Notes under the pieces: model-generated
What the model was told of the DNA's origin: nothing
Database searches by the model: none
What the model saw: the letters and a program-made list of their open reading frames with translations, nothing else
Shown here: positions 45,651 to 57,816 of the stretch, in pieces
How positions within the stretch are numbered: the first letter of the stretch is position 1
Layout of the letters: the number at the start of each line of letters is the position of its first letter
Program-made: the position numbers and the translations under genes
Assembly: GCA_030374765.1 (NCBI GenBank)
Contig: JARGXX010000111.1
Location: 496,001 to 560,000 of the forward strand
Direction of reading: 5' to 3'
Source: Agarophyton chilense
Lineage: Eukaryota > Rhodophyta > Florideophyceae > Gracilariales > Gracilariaceae
Length of the DNA: 64,000 nucleotides

Positions 45651-48600
45651 TTGAAGGGCTCGAAGCCAAAGGAAAATGATGTTTTAGGGTGTCAATTTTT
45701 GGTTGAATTTGTCCGAGAGAGAACTTGGAGACATCAGAGCCTTTTTTATAGAGATCTAGAATCTTCAAAACGGAGCTGAAACGCATTACTACTCGAGAGT
45801 TACTACTATTTGCTTCTTGGTTACTCTTGTCCCTACTGGCAACGTTTAAAACAGCATACTAACCAATAAAATTATAAAAACTGGATTATTTTCGCTGAGG
45901 AGCCATACTGGCTTTCGAACCTAGCGGTGAAATACAGAGTGCAAATCTCACTGGCATTTCATAAACGTGTGTTCCAGCAATCCTGGAACACCAAAAAAAA
46001 CGGGACCCACAGTACTGCACTCTACACAGGGACAAAGCCGAATATGTGCTGTCCCGAAGTTCTTAGCGTACTAATTGAAACTCAGTGAGTGGCGTCAGCC
46101 TGGCACTGGGTATCGACCAATGTTAGAGATTTCGTAAAGTTGTTTTGAGGGCCTGGTAAGTTGGTCGCGGACGCCATTTTTGAAAGTAAACGGCGCGGGT
46201 GGTTAAAGCCCCTAAGCCAAAAACAGGCATACAAATCAAAATGCAAAAGTACCAGCCTGGAAAGCAATACAGACTGATGTAGCTCAGTAGGCTGTACCAA
46301 AACAGGGCAGCTATAACAAAACATTCCCCAGCTTTTAAAGCACGATCGGAACCTTACGTTTTGTGCAGCCTCGAAAGCCTCACTAGAATAGAACCAGAGT
46401 CTGGGACAAACCCAAAAAGAGAGGCAATACTGAGGGTTTTGGTGAAAGGAGGCGCGATGCAAAGACGCATAGAGAGCGAGAGGAAGGAAAAGGAGTGTTA
46501 AAATGGTTGAATGCAGGGGGGGGGGCACTGACTGTTCTGAAGAGTTGGGCCTGCCAAAACAAAGGTCGAAAGTAAGAGATAGAAAGAGGTTTCTTGTTTC
46601 TCTGAGTCAGGGATGAGGAGAATGCGAGGGTTATGTAAACATTTGCATCACTGGATAGTCTCAAAGCTTTCATGCTTCTTCACCCTGTTTCTTAGGACAG
46701 GGTTTCTAGATTCTTTTTGTTTCAGCTCCAAACTAACAGGATAGTTACGTCATGTAGGGAACACTCATGATGATTCTTGGGACCATGCCCAGTAACAAGC
46801 GGCGTGCCTGTGAGCCGTACGTTTCTTTCTGTGCTCTGTGCAGCTTCATTCGCGTGGTGGTGCTGTAGCGGCCCTGATGCCTATGATGCGACTCAGCCTG
46901 GGGCCTGTGGCTCCGAGCGATTGCCTAGCTGTTCAAGGCTTGTCCTAAGTACACCTCACGACTCCCTGAAGGGCAGTGTCTCATGATGTAGTTGTTCCTA
47001 ACAAATTACTGCTTTCAACGTACAACGTATACTTTTTAGAGATTAGAACGTATTTCGAACCAAGACTGTTTAGGAGACAAGATATGTCGCACCGTGCGCC
47101 AAAGCATTTCTCCCTCTGTAGTCTGGAAGTACGACGTCTCTCTTGGTTTTCTTTACTAACGAGTACTGTCCGCGGCACAGGAACTACATTTTCTTCATTC
47201 ATTGTAGTAATTGGAATTAGATATGTTTCTTTACAAACTTATGCGATATTGGACCCTTGAACTGCACGCACGCCGCTCTCGTGGTCGCAAGAAACCTTTC
47301 TCCACTTCGTCGACATTAGTGCGTTGTCTTCATTCTTTTAATATTTTTGGGGCCATCACCTTTTCCCCTACGACCATACAAACGTATTTTTAATCGGCAT
47401 CTCTTTTTAAAAATGATACGCCTTCCATGTGATCACAATGGCCACAGTTTCTAGGCCTTTATAGTAGACTTCAAGAAACATTGATCTAACATGTAAAGAG
47501 GACAAAAAGCCATGCAGATGGAGAAGAATTATTACTTATGCAAAACTCGACTCACTGTTTGTAGGGTTCTGGCGACATAAGGACCCATATCGGTCTGAAA
47601 CTGCCAGCTTCAGCTCAAGATCTTAGTGTTATCCACGAAATCTTTTTCATGTTTGACGTCGAAGCAGTTAATAGTTTAATTTATCCTTTTCCACAAGAAC
47701 ATTTTATCAGATTTCTGGCTAATAGAGATGATTAGACGAACAATAAATAATGAAAAAAAAACTTGAACTTAATAAATTAGAAGTCTAAGTATTGTAGTAA
47801 GATGCCTGACTGGCTTTTGGGGTGCAAAAAATTGGTTGCTCTGTGTAATGTCGCTCTTGAACTTTGTATGACACAGAACTACCATTAAAAAATCTGTTTT
47901 GAGGATTCAACCCAGTCGCAAGTTTTGTTTTATATGGAGAAGTCAGGAAAAGTTGCTTTCTTCTTGCTTTAATCAATTTATTCATAAAATTCTCCCGAAT
48001 ACCAGTTGAATTTATATGACTTAAAAATGAGATCTATCACAGTGCACGAGTTTTGATAAGTTATCATTGGTATGTAATCTATCGCGGATTTCAAAAAGTT
48101 GTAATTCCAGTGACTCTGAATGGGGTATAAAACTAAATAAGAAAAATGAAATTTGTGTTTATCTTTTTTATGTACAGATGAAGATAGTACATGTTATGAG
48201 TTTCAAATCGCATTTCAAGAACAAAAAGAGCACAACATGTTAGGTAATGGATATATAGAACGTCTTTTGGGAGAGAAAAGAAAAGCCCCGTTTTCTTTTT
48301 TGCATGATACCTTTTCTATTGTTTTCAGAGAAAGCCCTTGAAATGTTCAAAAAAAACGTTAGCAGTTTCCTCTATTAAAATGTTTTTCTTACTTCCGATG
48401 AATTTACTATTCTTATCACCTTCGTGAAAGCTTGTGGGTACTTTTGTAATTTATAGAACGTCTAAGGATAGAACCTCAAATAATGTACTTTTTTCGAAAC
48501 CAACATGTGTTTGAAATGACCCAGAAAGATAGCTTGGCGGCTCCATCCCCAAAGTATACGATTGGCTTATGTGGAGGGGTTTGCGAGATCTAAACAACGA

Positions 48601-49066
48601 AGACACATGATGAGAATTAAGGTCTTAGTATTACTTCAGATATATTTGTAATGCTTTCATTGTCTGTAAGGCTAGCTGAGTTTCAAGGTCCTAGCGTCCA
48701 TAATATCACCGATTTCAAATTTTCGAAAACGAAGAAGTGGCCAGAATTAGATTGATTAGTTTTCAAATTGGGATTATTACTCTGTAGGATAACATACATT
48801 CTGGTGTGAAAAGAAGAAGCGAAACAGTTTTCTGATACATAAAACCATTTTTCTAAAAACTTATCCAGTTATTCAAAGGGAGAATATCAGTGCTGATTTT
48901 TCATATTGCTGCACGTCTATATTGAAGTAAGTTGTTTTTTTTGAAGTATTATGCAAATGAAAAGCTTTATTGTTCTTCTCGGAGCATAAAGGAAATAAAT
49001 AACATAAACCTCTACGTGAATATCTGAGCAACTGAATCATTGACAGAAACAAATTATTAGCTAGTA
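45651..49066. other. Gene-poor stretch
   Basis: A run of ten G lies at 46516-46525. A 148-aa minus frame at 46082-46528 and a GC-richer bit at 46770-46990 have no recognisable content. From 47400 to 49060 the sequence is very AT-rich and forms the downstream flank of the methyltransferase-like gene; AATAAA-like words occur there. Confidence 0.4.
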
Positions 49067-50023
49067 CTAAAGTAACCAATATTCACCATACTTTCGATTT
49101 GATTGGAGATTAAAGAATAATGTTGGATTTGCTGCACCTGGAGCAATCGAAATTTGTGGAAGGAACTGGTTTCTCACTTTTCGAACCGAGGCCGCGAAGG
49201 ATGGGTCATGTGACTCCGCAACTGTGTACACCGCAGCCACACAAGACTGTTTGAATACCATCCAATCGAGTACAACTTGTCCCTCCTCATTTGGAAGCCA
49301 TTGAGGTAGATCAGCTTCTTTTCGAAGGTTTTGGCGAGGACCGTCTGTCCAAAACGAAGGATTATAAACGTCGTGGAGTGAAACAAACACGCTTCCTTTT
49401 CTCTCAGTAAGTGTCGGAAACATTTGAAGAGTATAAAAACGGGCAAACTCTTCGTTGTGCAGACTGTCAAGAAAAAGATAGTCTGGTAAAGGAAATCGCT
49501 TTATATACGAAGAAAAGTTGGTTTTAAAATCTCCCAAAATGAATTTCCAGCCACCTTCATACCATGAACTTAATGCATATTTCTCAGCTATGCTTTGGAT
49601 GTCAAACGAATAAAGATTCGCCTTGTTTTCATTCATAAATATTGCGTGCATAATCCAAAGTGTGGAGTATCCGTGGGATGGCGATATCTCCCACACGACT
49701 TTGGGCTTAGTCTCTCTTATTCTCATGTATGTTATTTCCATTTCAATATCATCTGATAGACATTCCACGGATGGGTTATCACAGAACTGTTTTGCTCTTC
49801 GATGAACGTCTACTAACTCGTGTTGATATTTATCATACGTGTTAGGAAGTTCTCGAAGAAGTGGTTGCTGCCCAGAAACTAAATAGCGTTTTTCTGATCG
49901 TTTTAAAAACCAATAAAGAAAGAATAGAGTTGCCACGGTGCCTGTTGAGATGTATCTGGAGTATTTAAGTCCAGTTCGATAAGACCAGTATTTCGAAAAG
50001 AAAAAATTATAAACTAGTCCCAT
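49067..50023 (-). CDS. Membrane-anchored class I SAM-dependent methyltransferase-like protein
   Basis: An uninterrupted 318-aa ORF from ATG at 50023. A short basic, aromatic N-terminus is followed by one hydrophobic segment at about residues 24-41 (STGTVATLFFLYWFL), suggesting a type II anchor in the endomembrane system. The soluble part fits the Methyltransf_24 / cephalosporin-hydroxylase-like fold: a motif I region VVWEISPSHGYSTLWIMHAI at 109-128, an acidic strand end LYSFDI with D141, PDYLFLDSLHNEEFA with D186 and H189, and SVFVSLHDVYNP with H217-D218. The usual Gly-x-Gly of motif I is changed to SPSHG, so SAM binding may be altered. The substrate cannot be read from sequence; relatives act on small molecules, sugars or lipids. 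It has no introns, and is AT-rich like its surroundings. It is the only intact host-type gene I am confident of here. Confidence 0.7.
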   Translation of the reverse strand: MGLVYNFFFSKYWSYRTGLKYSRYISTGTVATLFFLYWFLKRSEKRYLVSGQQPLLRELPNTYDKYQHELVDVHRRAKQFCDNPSVECLSDDIEMEITYMRIRETKPKVVWEISPSHGYSTLWIMHAIFMNENKANLYSFDIQSIAEKYALSSWYEGGWKFILGDFKTNFSSYIKRFPLPDYLFLDSLHNEEFARFYTLQMFPTLTERKGSVFVSLHDVYNPSFWTDGPRQNLRKEADLPQWLPNEEGQVVLDWMVFKQSCVAAVYTVAESHDPSFAASVRKVRNQFLPQISIAPGAANPTLFFNLQSNRKYGEYWLL

Positions 50024-50740
50024 TTGACGTTTGTTTGTATTAAGTGAAACCGAACTTATGTCAATTTTATGCTAAACCAGGATCTGAACTATTCTCTGAG
50101 CTTTGCGCTTTCTTCCAGAATTCTTTTTCTTAAGGTACAATTGTCTTGCAAAAATTTTTTCGGCTTCTCAATTATTGTAGAACAGAACAAACCTTGAATA
50201 AGAATGGTTGACCATATTCTCACACGTATCTGTTGTCAATCATTAAATAAAATCGAAAATATCTCTATTAAAATATAAGGAAAACTCTGAATGCAACATA
50301 TTTATGGTTCCAAGCTGTCAAACATTGAATTCTCATATGCTTTCATTTAAGGCTCCTGGGAAGGGACCAGGCGATGAGTAAATATCTTAAAATATAGTCA
50401 GCAGTCTAAAAAACAGAACCGATGGGACTTTGTTGTAAGATGACCCAAAGTCGAAAGAGTTCATCCCTAGTCTCTTACGGTTCTATATACGGAACCTTAA
50501 CTAATTTCGACAAAGTCATAAAAACCCGTATGGTTCCATACAGAGAACCACAGGGCTGTTTCAGGACGCACTTCTGCATCAAAAAGTTTCATCTCTTGAC
50601 ATTCGAAATATGCCAAAATTGCTACACAATCAAAAGCTGACAGGTGGATGGTCGTTTTGATCGTCCAACATTTGCAATTGGACAACAAGATCACTCATTC
50701 TGCTTTACAGATACTTTCGTTGCCCCAATCTTAGCTTGTT
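50024..50740. other. Upstream region of the methyltransferase-like gene
   Basis: AT-rich, with no gene recognised. It would hold the promoter of the minus-strand gene, but no specific element can be supported. Confidence 0.4.
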
Positions 50741-50944
50741 ATGGCTTCTGTGCCTCAAAAGGGTCCAGCAAAGATGTTAACGACTGCTTTTCTGCCTACA
50801 AAAAGGGTGACGCAGCCAATAGAACTGGGGAGGGGTAAAGGTCGTGATCGCAGTCGAGGCAGCGGTAAAGGTCGTGGGCGTGGTCGAGGTAGGGGTAGGG
50901 GATGTGGGCGAGATCGAGAGAGACATGATCACTCTCGGGGTTGA
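50741..50944 (+). repeat. RG-rich coding-like low-complexity stretch
   Basis: From about 50820 to 50940 the plus strand carries imperfect GGTCGTGGGCGTGG-type units that encode alternating Arg and Gly (GRGRGRGRGRG). The frame is open from 50741 with an ATG-like start. RG tails occur in RNA-binding proteins, but a GC-rich minisatellite would look the same. It lies upstream of, and in the same direction as, the decayed element ORF at 51.75-53.06 kb and could be its N-terminal part. Confidence 0.35.
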
Positions 50945-51749
50945 AGAATCTCAAATCCCACAACTGAACGATTGGTTCTCCAAAAGGAATTTGTTCCCGA
51001 TCTAGTCGAAGAAAAAGGAAGACTGTTTTGCGAATCAACCGTGAAATGATTGGATATAGAGCCGAATGCCCGAAAGCTGCCTCCTACAAGGGTTGGACAC
51101 GTAGTGCTAGTAACGGATGAAATGATCAGTGCTTGTCTTGGATGACTTTATAAATTCATTAATCTTCACAGAAATGAAATGGAATTGCTGCGATTGCGTG
51201 ACCTGTATGGTTTTTTCTCTGCAATTTTGCTGCCATACTTTACTGGACTTAGCATGTTTAAAACTATCAACGTGTTGCGCAACGAAGACGTGAAAACCGC
51301 CGCCCATAGATTTTCTTTGCCTCACATCCTGAAGTATTCTTTCTATCTCACCTTTAAGTCAAGGTCAAGAGAGATAGAAAATGGCTTGCGCAGAAAAAAC
51401 AGACGCCGCTTTAAACGCCACTGGAGAGAACAGCATACAAGAAAACCTGAAAAGTGTTTGTGGCACCCAACTACACTCAAGTGACACTCAATGGTGACTG
51501 GTATGGAACAAGAGCTTCGGATAATAAAGCCAAGAAACTAAAAAATCGGAAGAATAAGAGAGGGGGGCACCAGGGAGACGATACTTAGGATTCTCTTTTC
51601 CGAATTACGCTTATCGCTCGGTTTCGAAGGCATGAAAAAACGCTTTTTAACAACGTACAACATTTGGTAGAGGGTTCACTAGGAGAAAAGGGTGAATAAA
51701 GCGCTCGAGAACTTGTATAAACTACGGATCATGGTCATGGTAAGCTGAC
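50945..51749 (+). other. Coding-like traces between RG stretch and element ORF
   Basis: The frame 51179-51484 (101 aa) is basic in its second half, with RRKNRRRFKRHWREQHTRKP. It may belong to the element that follows, but the frame differs and no domain is recognised. Confidence 0.25.
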
Positions 51750-53058
51750 ATTGCTACTTGGCCTACTCAAGCACGGCACTGGGATTGTATTGATTATGCC
51801 GGGTCACCTTATACATTTCCATCCTTTTGTGAAACAACCGTATATGAATGTAATGCGAAATGGCGATGAAGAGTTTCAGGGGCAGGAACTAGACAGCTGT
51901 GCTGATTCGCACAACACCAGGCGAAACGGAGATTAATCTTCAAATTTTAACAATTTCCCTGGAGCGATAGCTCTCTCACCTGACCGTAGCCATGCGTTCA
52001 TTTTATATGATGGTGCAATTGAGGGTCCGAAATATTGGTTTGCAGTGAAAACGTTAAAAGTACGAACACGGGGAGGGCGTCAGGCTACTTACAGAGTTAA
52101 AGTTACAGCTGTCGCTGTTCGTGAAAGAGAAACCGAGAAGTTAAGCAAGATTATCAGATTCATCTACAGTTTTCTATTCAACCTTGCGGACTGTTAAGAA
52201 AGTTGGATTGCTGTCCCCAAATATTCAAGGCTGACTTCTATGCTGTTTACTAAGAGAGACAATGCAGTATGCCTCACGAATACTCCAGTTAATTCAACAG
52301 ATTATCAGAATATACTTGAACATCACGCTCTAGAGCACTGTACTGTCCCAACACTAGACGAACGGTGCGCAGATTGGTTGGTGTTGAGACAATTTCGAGG
52401 AATTGTCAAAAACGCTAGAAACACACGGTATGCCAACAGAGGATTTAGATAAAGTATTGGGCTCATCTAACCTGACTCTGCAGAGCAAACATTGCAGGGA
52501 TCTTTGCTGTCCTTCGTGCAAACATAGTTTGGAGGTTAACGTTCAACAGAAGCCATAATGCTGGGTACTGCAAACGAGTCCTCCGCGGTTGTTTTCTTAA
52601 ACTCAAAGTTCTCTGTGAAAGCATTTTATTCTTTTGGTATGCTATCAAAGAAGAAGATGCCGTGTTTGACCTGCTCATCGGATGAAATAGCTGTAAAAGA
52701 TCTACAAGATTTGGGATTATCTCCTCCGAGTGCATCTGCATAAGCCGAGAATGAATTGAGAAAACTATGCTCTGTTGAAATCAAGACTTCTGTTGGACAA
52801 GAAAATCTCGACCGGGCACTTGGCAAAGCTACTTTGGGCCTGGTAACATGTGAATTAGGCGATCCTACGTTCAAACAATACATTTTTAAAGAGCAAATTG
52901 GTCAGATTTTGCATCAGATGTTGGAAATGGCAGTGGAGTATATCATTTATATGTTCTCCTCTGAGTCTGGCACAATGTACCCGGTTTTATACATTTCAGC
53001 GACACAGTACTCGAGACCTATCATTCTGCATTTAATGATATCACATTGCCAGTGCTAG
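51750..53058 (+). mobile_element. Decayed mobile-element ORF with YqaJ-like nuclease domain
   Basis: Nearly all of this stretch reads in a single plus frame, interrupted by several stops. In its C-terminal half the PD-(D/E)xK nuclease order of the YqaJ family appears: DWLVLRQFRGI (the W-x-x-x-R entry helix), then LGTANE, then CLTCSSDEIAV (the SPDG-type Asp strand), then CSVEIKTSV (the E-x-K pair), then FKEQIGQILHQMLEMAVEYI (the Gln-containing helix), then GTMYPVLYIS. YqaJ nucleases come from phage and are common in mobile elements of eukaryotes. The N-terminal half contains AFILYDGAIEGPKYWFAVKT and is not identified. The element is broken; no terminal repeats were found, so its limits are unknown. 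Confidence 0.5.
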
Positions 53059-54559
53059 CGTGGGCCCATCAGACTTGTGCTCTTTCAATAACTCCTTTCA
53101 GTGGCACTGAGACAACGAAACTTCCGCATTCATGAGTTCAGTTCTGGTACCTTGTTAACAATTTTGTGATACAGAATGACGACTTTCTTCTTTAAACACT
53201 ATTCAAACACGTATATCAAAGTTTATACTCAAAAAAAGCGAGCGTGAACAGTAGTTCTCACACCAGGGATATTTACAAGTCGTCTACTTCAGCAATGAAC
53301 TGGGAACAAAAAGTTGTAATACTGACATTGAAAAAACTGTGTGCGAATACGTTCATCTCATGGCGAATGTCGCCGAGAAGAAATATGTTGTAGACCAAAG
53401 AAACGTTTCAAAGCCTTAACTCCTAATGTCATGCTTTAAACAGAATTCATTCACTGACCGATTTAGTACAAGAAGTGTTAAATGAGCTTTTGGGCTACGC
53501 ACGATCTGAAAATACGGAGAATACTGAAAATCCAGACTACACAACGGATGAATGGTAAGAAAAACGGAGATTACAACTTTCCGCTCGAGAGCAGTGGCTA
53601 TAACCATTCATTTTCTTTAATGGATCAGATGGCTTTTCGTTAAAACTAAATGTAAAGAGTCGTGTACTAAAACAGCAGAAAGGGAAACAATACTGTGCTT
53701 TTTGTGGGATAAGGGGGAATCACTGCAAATGAATCCGTATGGCGTGGTCAATGCAACCTCTAAAAATAGGTGTAATTTTATGTATACCTTTGCATTATAA
53801 ATTATTCTTGGACTTTGCAAAAGCTGTAGCGCGGTGTGACATTCTGTAGCAGTTCTCAAGCCCAGATATACAGTAAGGCCGTGGGGACCGTCTATGTCTC
53901 CAATGGAATCTGAGAATCAGCTAGGAGAGCTGCGGAAAGAAGGCCAAAGAGGTTTCACGAGAAAGGTAAGAGCGATCAGAAATGATGGAGAAGTAGGAGT
54001 TACGAGGCCAAGCCGGTGGAAGAGGACACAGAATTTAATGTAGATAAGACAACTAGTTGAATAAAAATACAAATTTTTGATTGGTTTGGACCCATATTTG
54101 GATCCTAAGCTAGAACGACAGCGACGGGCAGCAAGAAGCACCCCAACTTCTAACATCGAGTAAAAACGCCTGGAATCGCTCTCTGCTGTTTATTTTCGTG
54201 GGTCTTTAAGAGAGAAGGTTTTGAAGACATAATCTCTCAGCGTTTATTTATAACGTCGATATTCGCTTAGATACTGCACTTCACCGGCCTTGTTCCATAT
54301 GTGGAACCTTAAAAGAACATACTAGATATATCTGCCGGAGACTCAGTAATTTGTGCCTACAAAAGTGATGTCTAGATTTTCAGCAGTTTCATAAGTGTAA
54401 ACTCAAAAATATAGAAACAATTTTAAGTGGCTTTCTAACCTCTTGTCTTCTCGAGTGAGTGCAATATGCCGCGAAATTATAGCGTATTTTGAGCTCGTTG
54501 GGATGGTAACATTGAAAACATAAGAATTTTTCTTATAGACTGCGGTTGCTTAGATAGTT
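53059..54559. other. No gene seen
   Basis: Short frames only. The sequence might include the 3' end of the decayed element just upstream, but nothing marks it. Confidence 0.4.
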
Positions 54560-54690
54560 GCCAGTGCTTCGATGTAGAACAGGAAATTCTATTGCAAGGT
54601 TTAAGTGACTAGTACCGCCCTGGGCGTCAAAGCATTGCCATAATTTGACTTTGAAGCGACGAGAACAAAGAAAGGTTATATTTCATCTGG
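54560..54690 (-). repeat. Dispersed coding repeat, copy B
   Basis: Related to 17491-17622 in the same orientation. The minus-strand frame reads RRFKVKLWQCFDAQGGTSHL and, after a small indel, FLFYIEALATI. No RPB1 sequence was found next to this copy, which supports the repeat being an independent element. A minus-strand frame upstream in coding sense (54934-55287, 117 aa) may belong to the same element. Confidence 0.5.
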
Positions 54691-57600
54691 AGAAAACGTG
54701 CCCCAGAGAAAGTCATGTCAGCAACCAGCAATTCCAACCCAGCAAGGCTTATACTCTTTGAAGGCGTATTTCCGGCCGATTCCGGATAAAACAAGTTGTG
54801 ATTTTATTGGTGTGGTAATCTCAGCGCATCATAGTGTTGAACCCATTCGTTGAAAAGATAGACACACTGGCGGTTTGGACGGGACTAAATTAGATTTTGT
54901 GCAACAATGATCTTCCGATTGTGAGATCGTATATCAGCAAATTGATGGATGCTCAACGTCCGTGCAAAGAAATAGTTTTTCCAGAGCTGCCGTTACAAAA
55001 CGAGCGTACAGCTCCCCCGATGTGTGCAGAGTGGTGATTAAGTGGCCCATGTAAACTTGCGGCTTTCTTGATGAGTTGAAAATATGCGTTGTCTGATGCT
55101 TTGAATATCTTTCCCTGTTGCTGCGATAAAATGTGGCATGACAGAAAAGATCAAACTGAGTAGCCATGAATCGCGAAAACGGATTCTTACGAGTTTTTAG
55201 AAGTGCAGTTTTGATGCCACTTGAGGTGAAAGATGCAATACTTCGAAAACGGATGTTTCTGGAGATGGCAAAACCATTGAAAGTCATGCTTGGAGTTTTT
55301 GAAGCCCGTAAATATGCACTCTAAGCCACCGCTAAAGCTTTAGCTGCAATTGACGTCCTTTTTCTTCTATTCGAGCCACGATTGCGAGTAGAAAATGAAT
55401 GCTGAAAGGGTAAAAATGGTTCTGAGATACGATACGTTTTCATTCTTTAACCGATTTCTTTGCGTGGTTCAACCGAGAGCACAGACCTTGAACGACAAAG
55501 TAGATGTGTTAGAGTAGGTTAGTCATCCCTTGTCCTTTTCCAGGTGATAAGTTCTTCTTATATGAATCCTCAATTTAGTTCAAAAGTGTACGATCGAGCC
55601 CTGGGACGGGTGGAGGAAGCTTGTGGGTGAACTCAAGAAATTCTGAATAGGCCATTAGACAACTTCGACATGTTTTAGGGTTCAAGCGGCCAAAGGGCAG
55701 TGTGTAAAAGTCCAATATATTCATTCCGTGTTCAGAGGAAGATGATCTACAAGTCATATGCCTGCCAAGTTGCGATAGAGTTTTGAGCGCTAGAGGACGT
55801 GATATGTTTATATTATAGATTCATCGTTTAAATGTTACGTGGGGAATCTGAGTGGCGACGATGAAATGCCTGAAAATTCTCTCAAGGGAGAGGCATGTCG
55901 GCCTAATGGAATGAAGATGGGGCGTTGGCAGGGTTGAAACGATATGGGATGTACAAAAGGCGCCGGGACAAATCGTCGGATTAGTTTCTGGTTACAATTA
56001 AGGCGGTCGGAATGGAAAGCTTAGCAGATGAGGTTGGTACTTTGGAGAACGTCCCGATTTCAAGTGTTGAGTGAGAAAACAAAACCAATCTTTTCGCTAT
56101 GATGTCATGAGAAAAAGCCTATTTCCGTGCGAGTACACCTGCTTGGTCCTCTAGACCAACTGTATGTTGTGGGCAACGTTTTATTTGAAAGGGTGCTGTA
56201 GATCAACTGCAGCATTCGCATGTGATGTGGTAGTTATGTGTTTTCAATTCTGTGGTGATGTGGTCGTAAGCGGCAAGATCATGCAGAAATTCTTCCGCTT
56301 TCTGACCCACTGAAGTGACAAATATTAATGCCGCTGTTTCATTTGCGTCAAATTCAATGATAGTGGACCAGATAGTTCAATGTTGGAAGACTGTGGCTAG
56401 TGAAAGCATGGCCAAAAGTGATGTGGTTTCTTTCTGAGCACCAGGCTAAAGAGTTTCGGAGGAAGCCGCATCGCGGTTGCTTACGAGAAAGATCATTTTT
56501 ATAAAAGATAGAGCTGGTCATGTAATGAGCGCTAGCCACACAAGGCTGCTTAGGAGAAGACTAAATTGTATCACAGTCTTCTGAAAAAATATGGAAGAGA
56601 ACGCTGCGAAAGATATATACTTGAGAAGCTTTCCAGGCCTAGGAGGGATTGTATTTTCTTATAGGTATCCTTTCTATCCGATGAACAGCAAGCAGTTCAT
56701 CGCATATCTTCAAAAGGGCTGGAATGTTTTGGATTGCGTCGAAGACCGTGACAAAGCGAAACCTTGACACACTTGTGATGAAGAACTATGATGTCTCTAG
56801 AAGGACAGTATACTGTTAATGTCCCAATGGAGATTACTATGCCGAGATAGAGGAGATATTCACTTATGATATGCACGTCACCGCCAGTTTGAGAGAGGGT
56901 GTTGAATTGCTGGGAAGTACGGTCATGTATGGTGATCTTGGCTCTGAGTTGTTGAGAAAGCTATATCTAGATATTCACTTGTGATGTTAGTGGCCACTGA
57001 TACGCTCCATATAAACCCCATGGGCATTGTGGATTGCCATGGCCTAAAAGAATAAAGAATCACCAGGAAGAATCGATGCCCAAAAAAGGAATGCACAATA
57101 TACTGATCGGGACTCACTTCGTGGCTCAACGCAACCTCGCAGCTGTGCAACGAACTTATGCAGGTACAGAAAGCATGGCACGCATAATGCAGAGAAAAAT
57201 AGAAGCCACTCAAGGCTGTTTTACCAGTCGATCAAGATTGTTGTTGCAAGTAAAGCTTCATTGCGCCACTATCAACGCGCCAGACCATCTGGGGAACACA
57301 TTCACATGATTCGTACTTCCATCAATGGGAGGTGCACAAAGCAGACGTTTCTTGTGTCCTTTCATTTGAATTTTTTCTCGAAAATTCAAGTGTATCACGG
57401 AAAATAAATATCTCTGTTGCTAATTAGACGTCACTCTGACGCATTCTAAGATAAAACACATTCGTCGTTCTTTAATAGGCTGTTGTTTACCCACCTTCCC
57501 ATTATTAAAAAATAGACGATTGTGGCCCGATAACTTTCTTCACATCAGACGTCTCTAAGGTCCGTTTACATTGATGGATATTTATTAAAAGAAAAGGTAC

Positions 57601-57816
57601 GGCATTTTTTTGGCTTCACAAGTGTTGCTGTCTTTTGTGGCCTTTAGAAACGTTTCAGATTATTAATGTAACCAGTTTTCGATCATACCTTCAAGACTAG
57701 TTCTCTTTTTATTGGTGTTCTCTCCTTTCTGTTTAGGATATATATAGTAAAGGAAGCCTTTTTGAAATAGCGGCAAAATTCTGAAATCTGCTAAATTTTT
57801 TTGTGGATCTTCTTAT
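54691..57816. other. No gene recognised
   Basis: The longest frames are 54934-55287 (minus, 117 aa, basic) and two overlapping ones at 56923-57309. None carries a recognisable motif. No RNA genes were seen. Confidence 0.4.

Noticed and set aside
45895-45970. tRNA-like TTCGAAAGCC stretch on the minus strand
   Set aside because: The T-arm stem does not pair properly and no acceptor or anticodon stem forms around it.
46082-46673. Overlapping minus-strand frames of 148 and 96 aa
   Set aside because: Low-complexity hydrophobic and Ser/Phe-rich translations of a purine-rich plus strand that includes a run of ten G; no family resemblance.
50741-52195. Possible Argonaute N-terminal part: RG-rich start followed by AFILYDGAIEGPKYWFAVKT, similar to the YDGxxxLYTA strand of Argonautes
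   Set aside because: No PAZ or PIWI sequence follows; instead the same frame runs into a YqaJ-like nuclease. The RG stretch is in another frame and could be a minisatellite.
54700-54780. Apparent RPB1-like word GTFSPDEI near dispersed repeat copy B
   Set aside because: Only a single short word matches, its order relative to the rest of RPB1 is wrong, and neither flank continues the similarity; chance is more likely.
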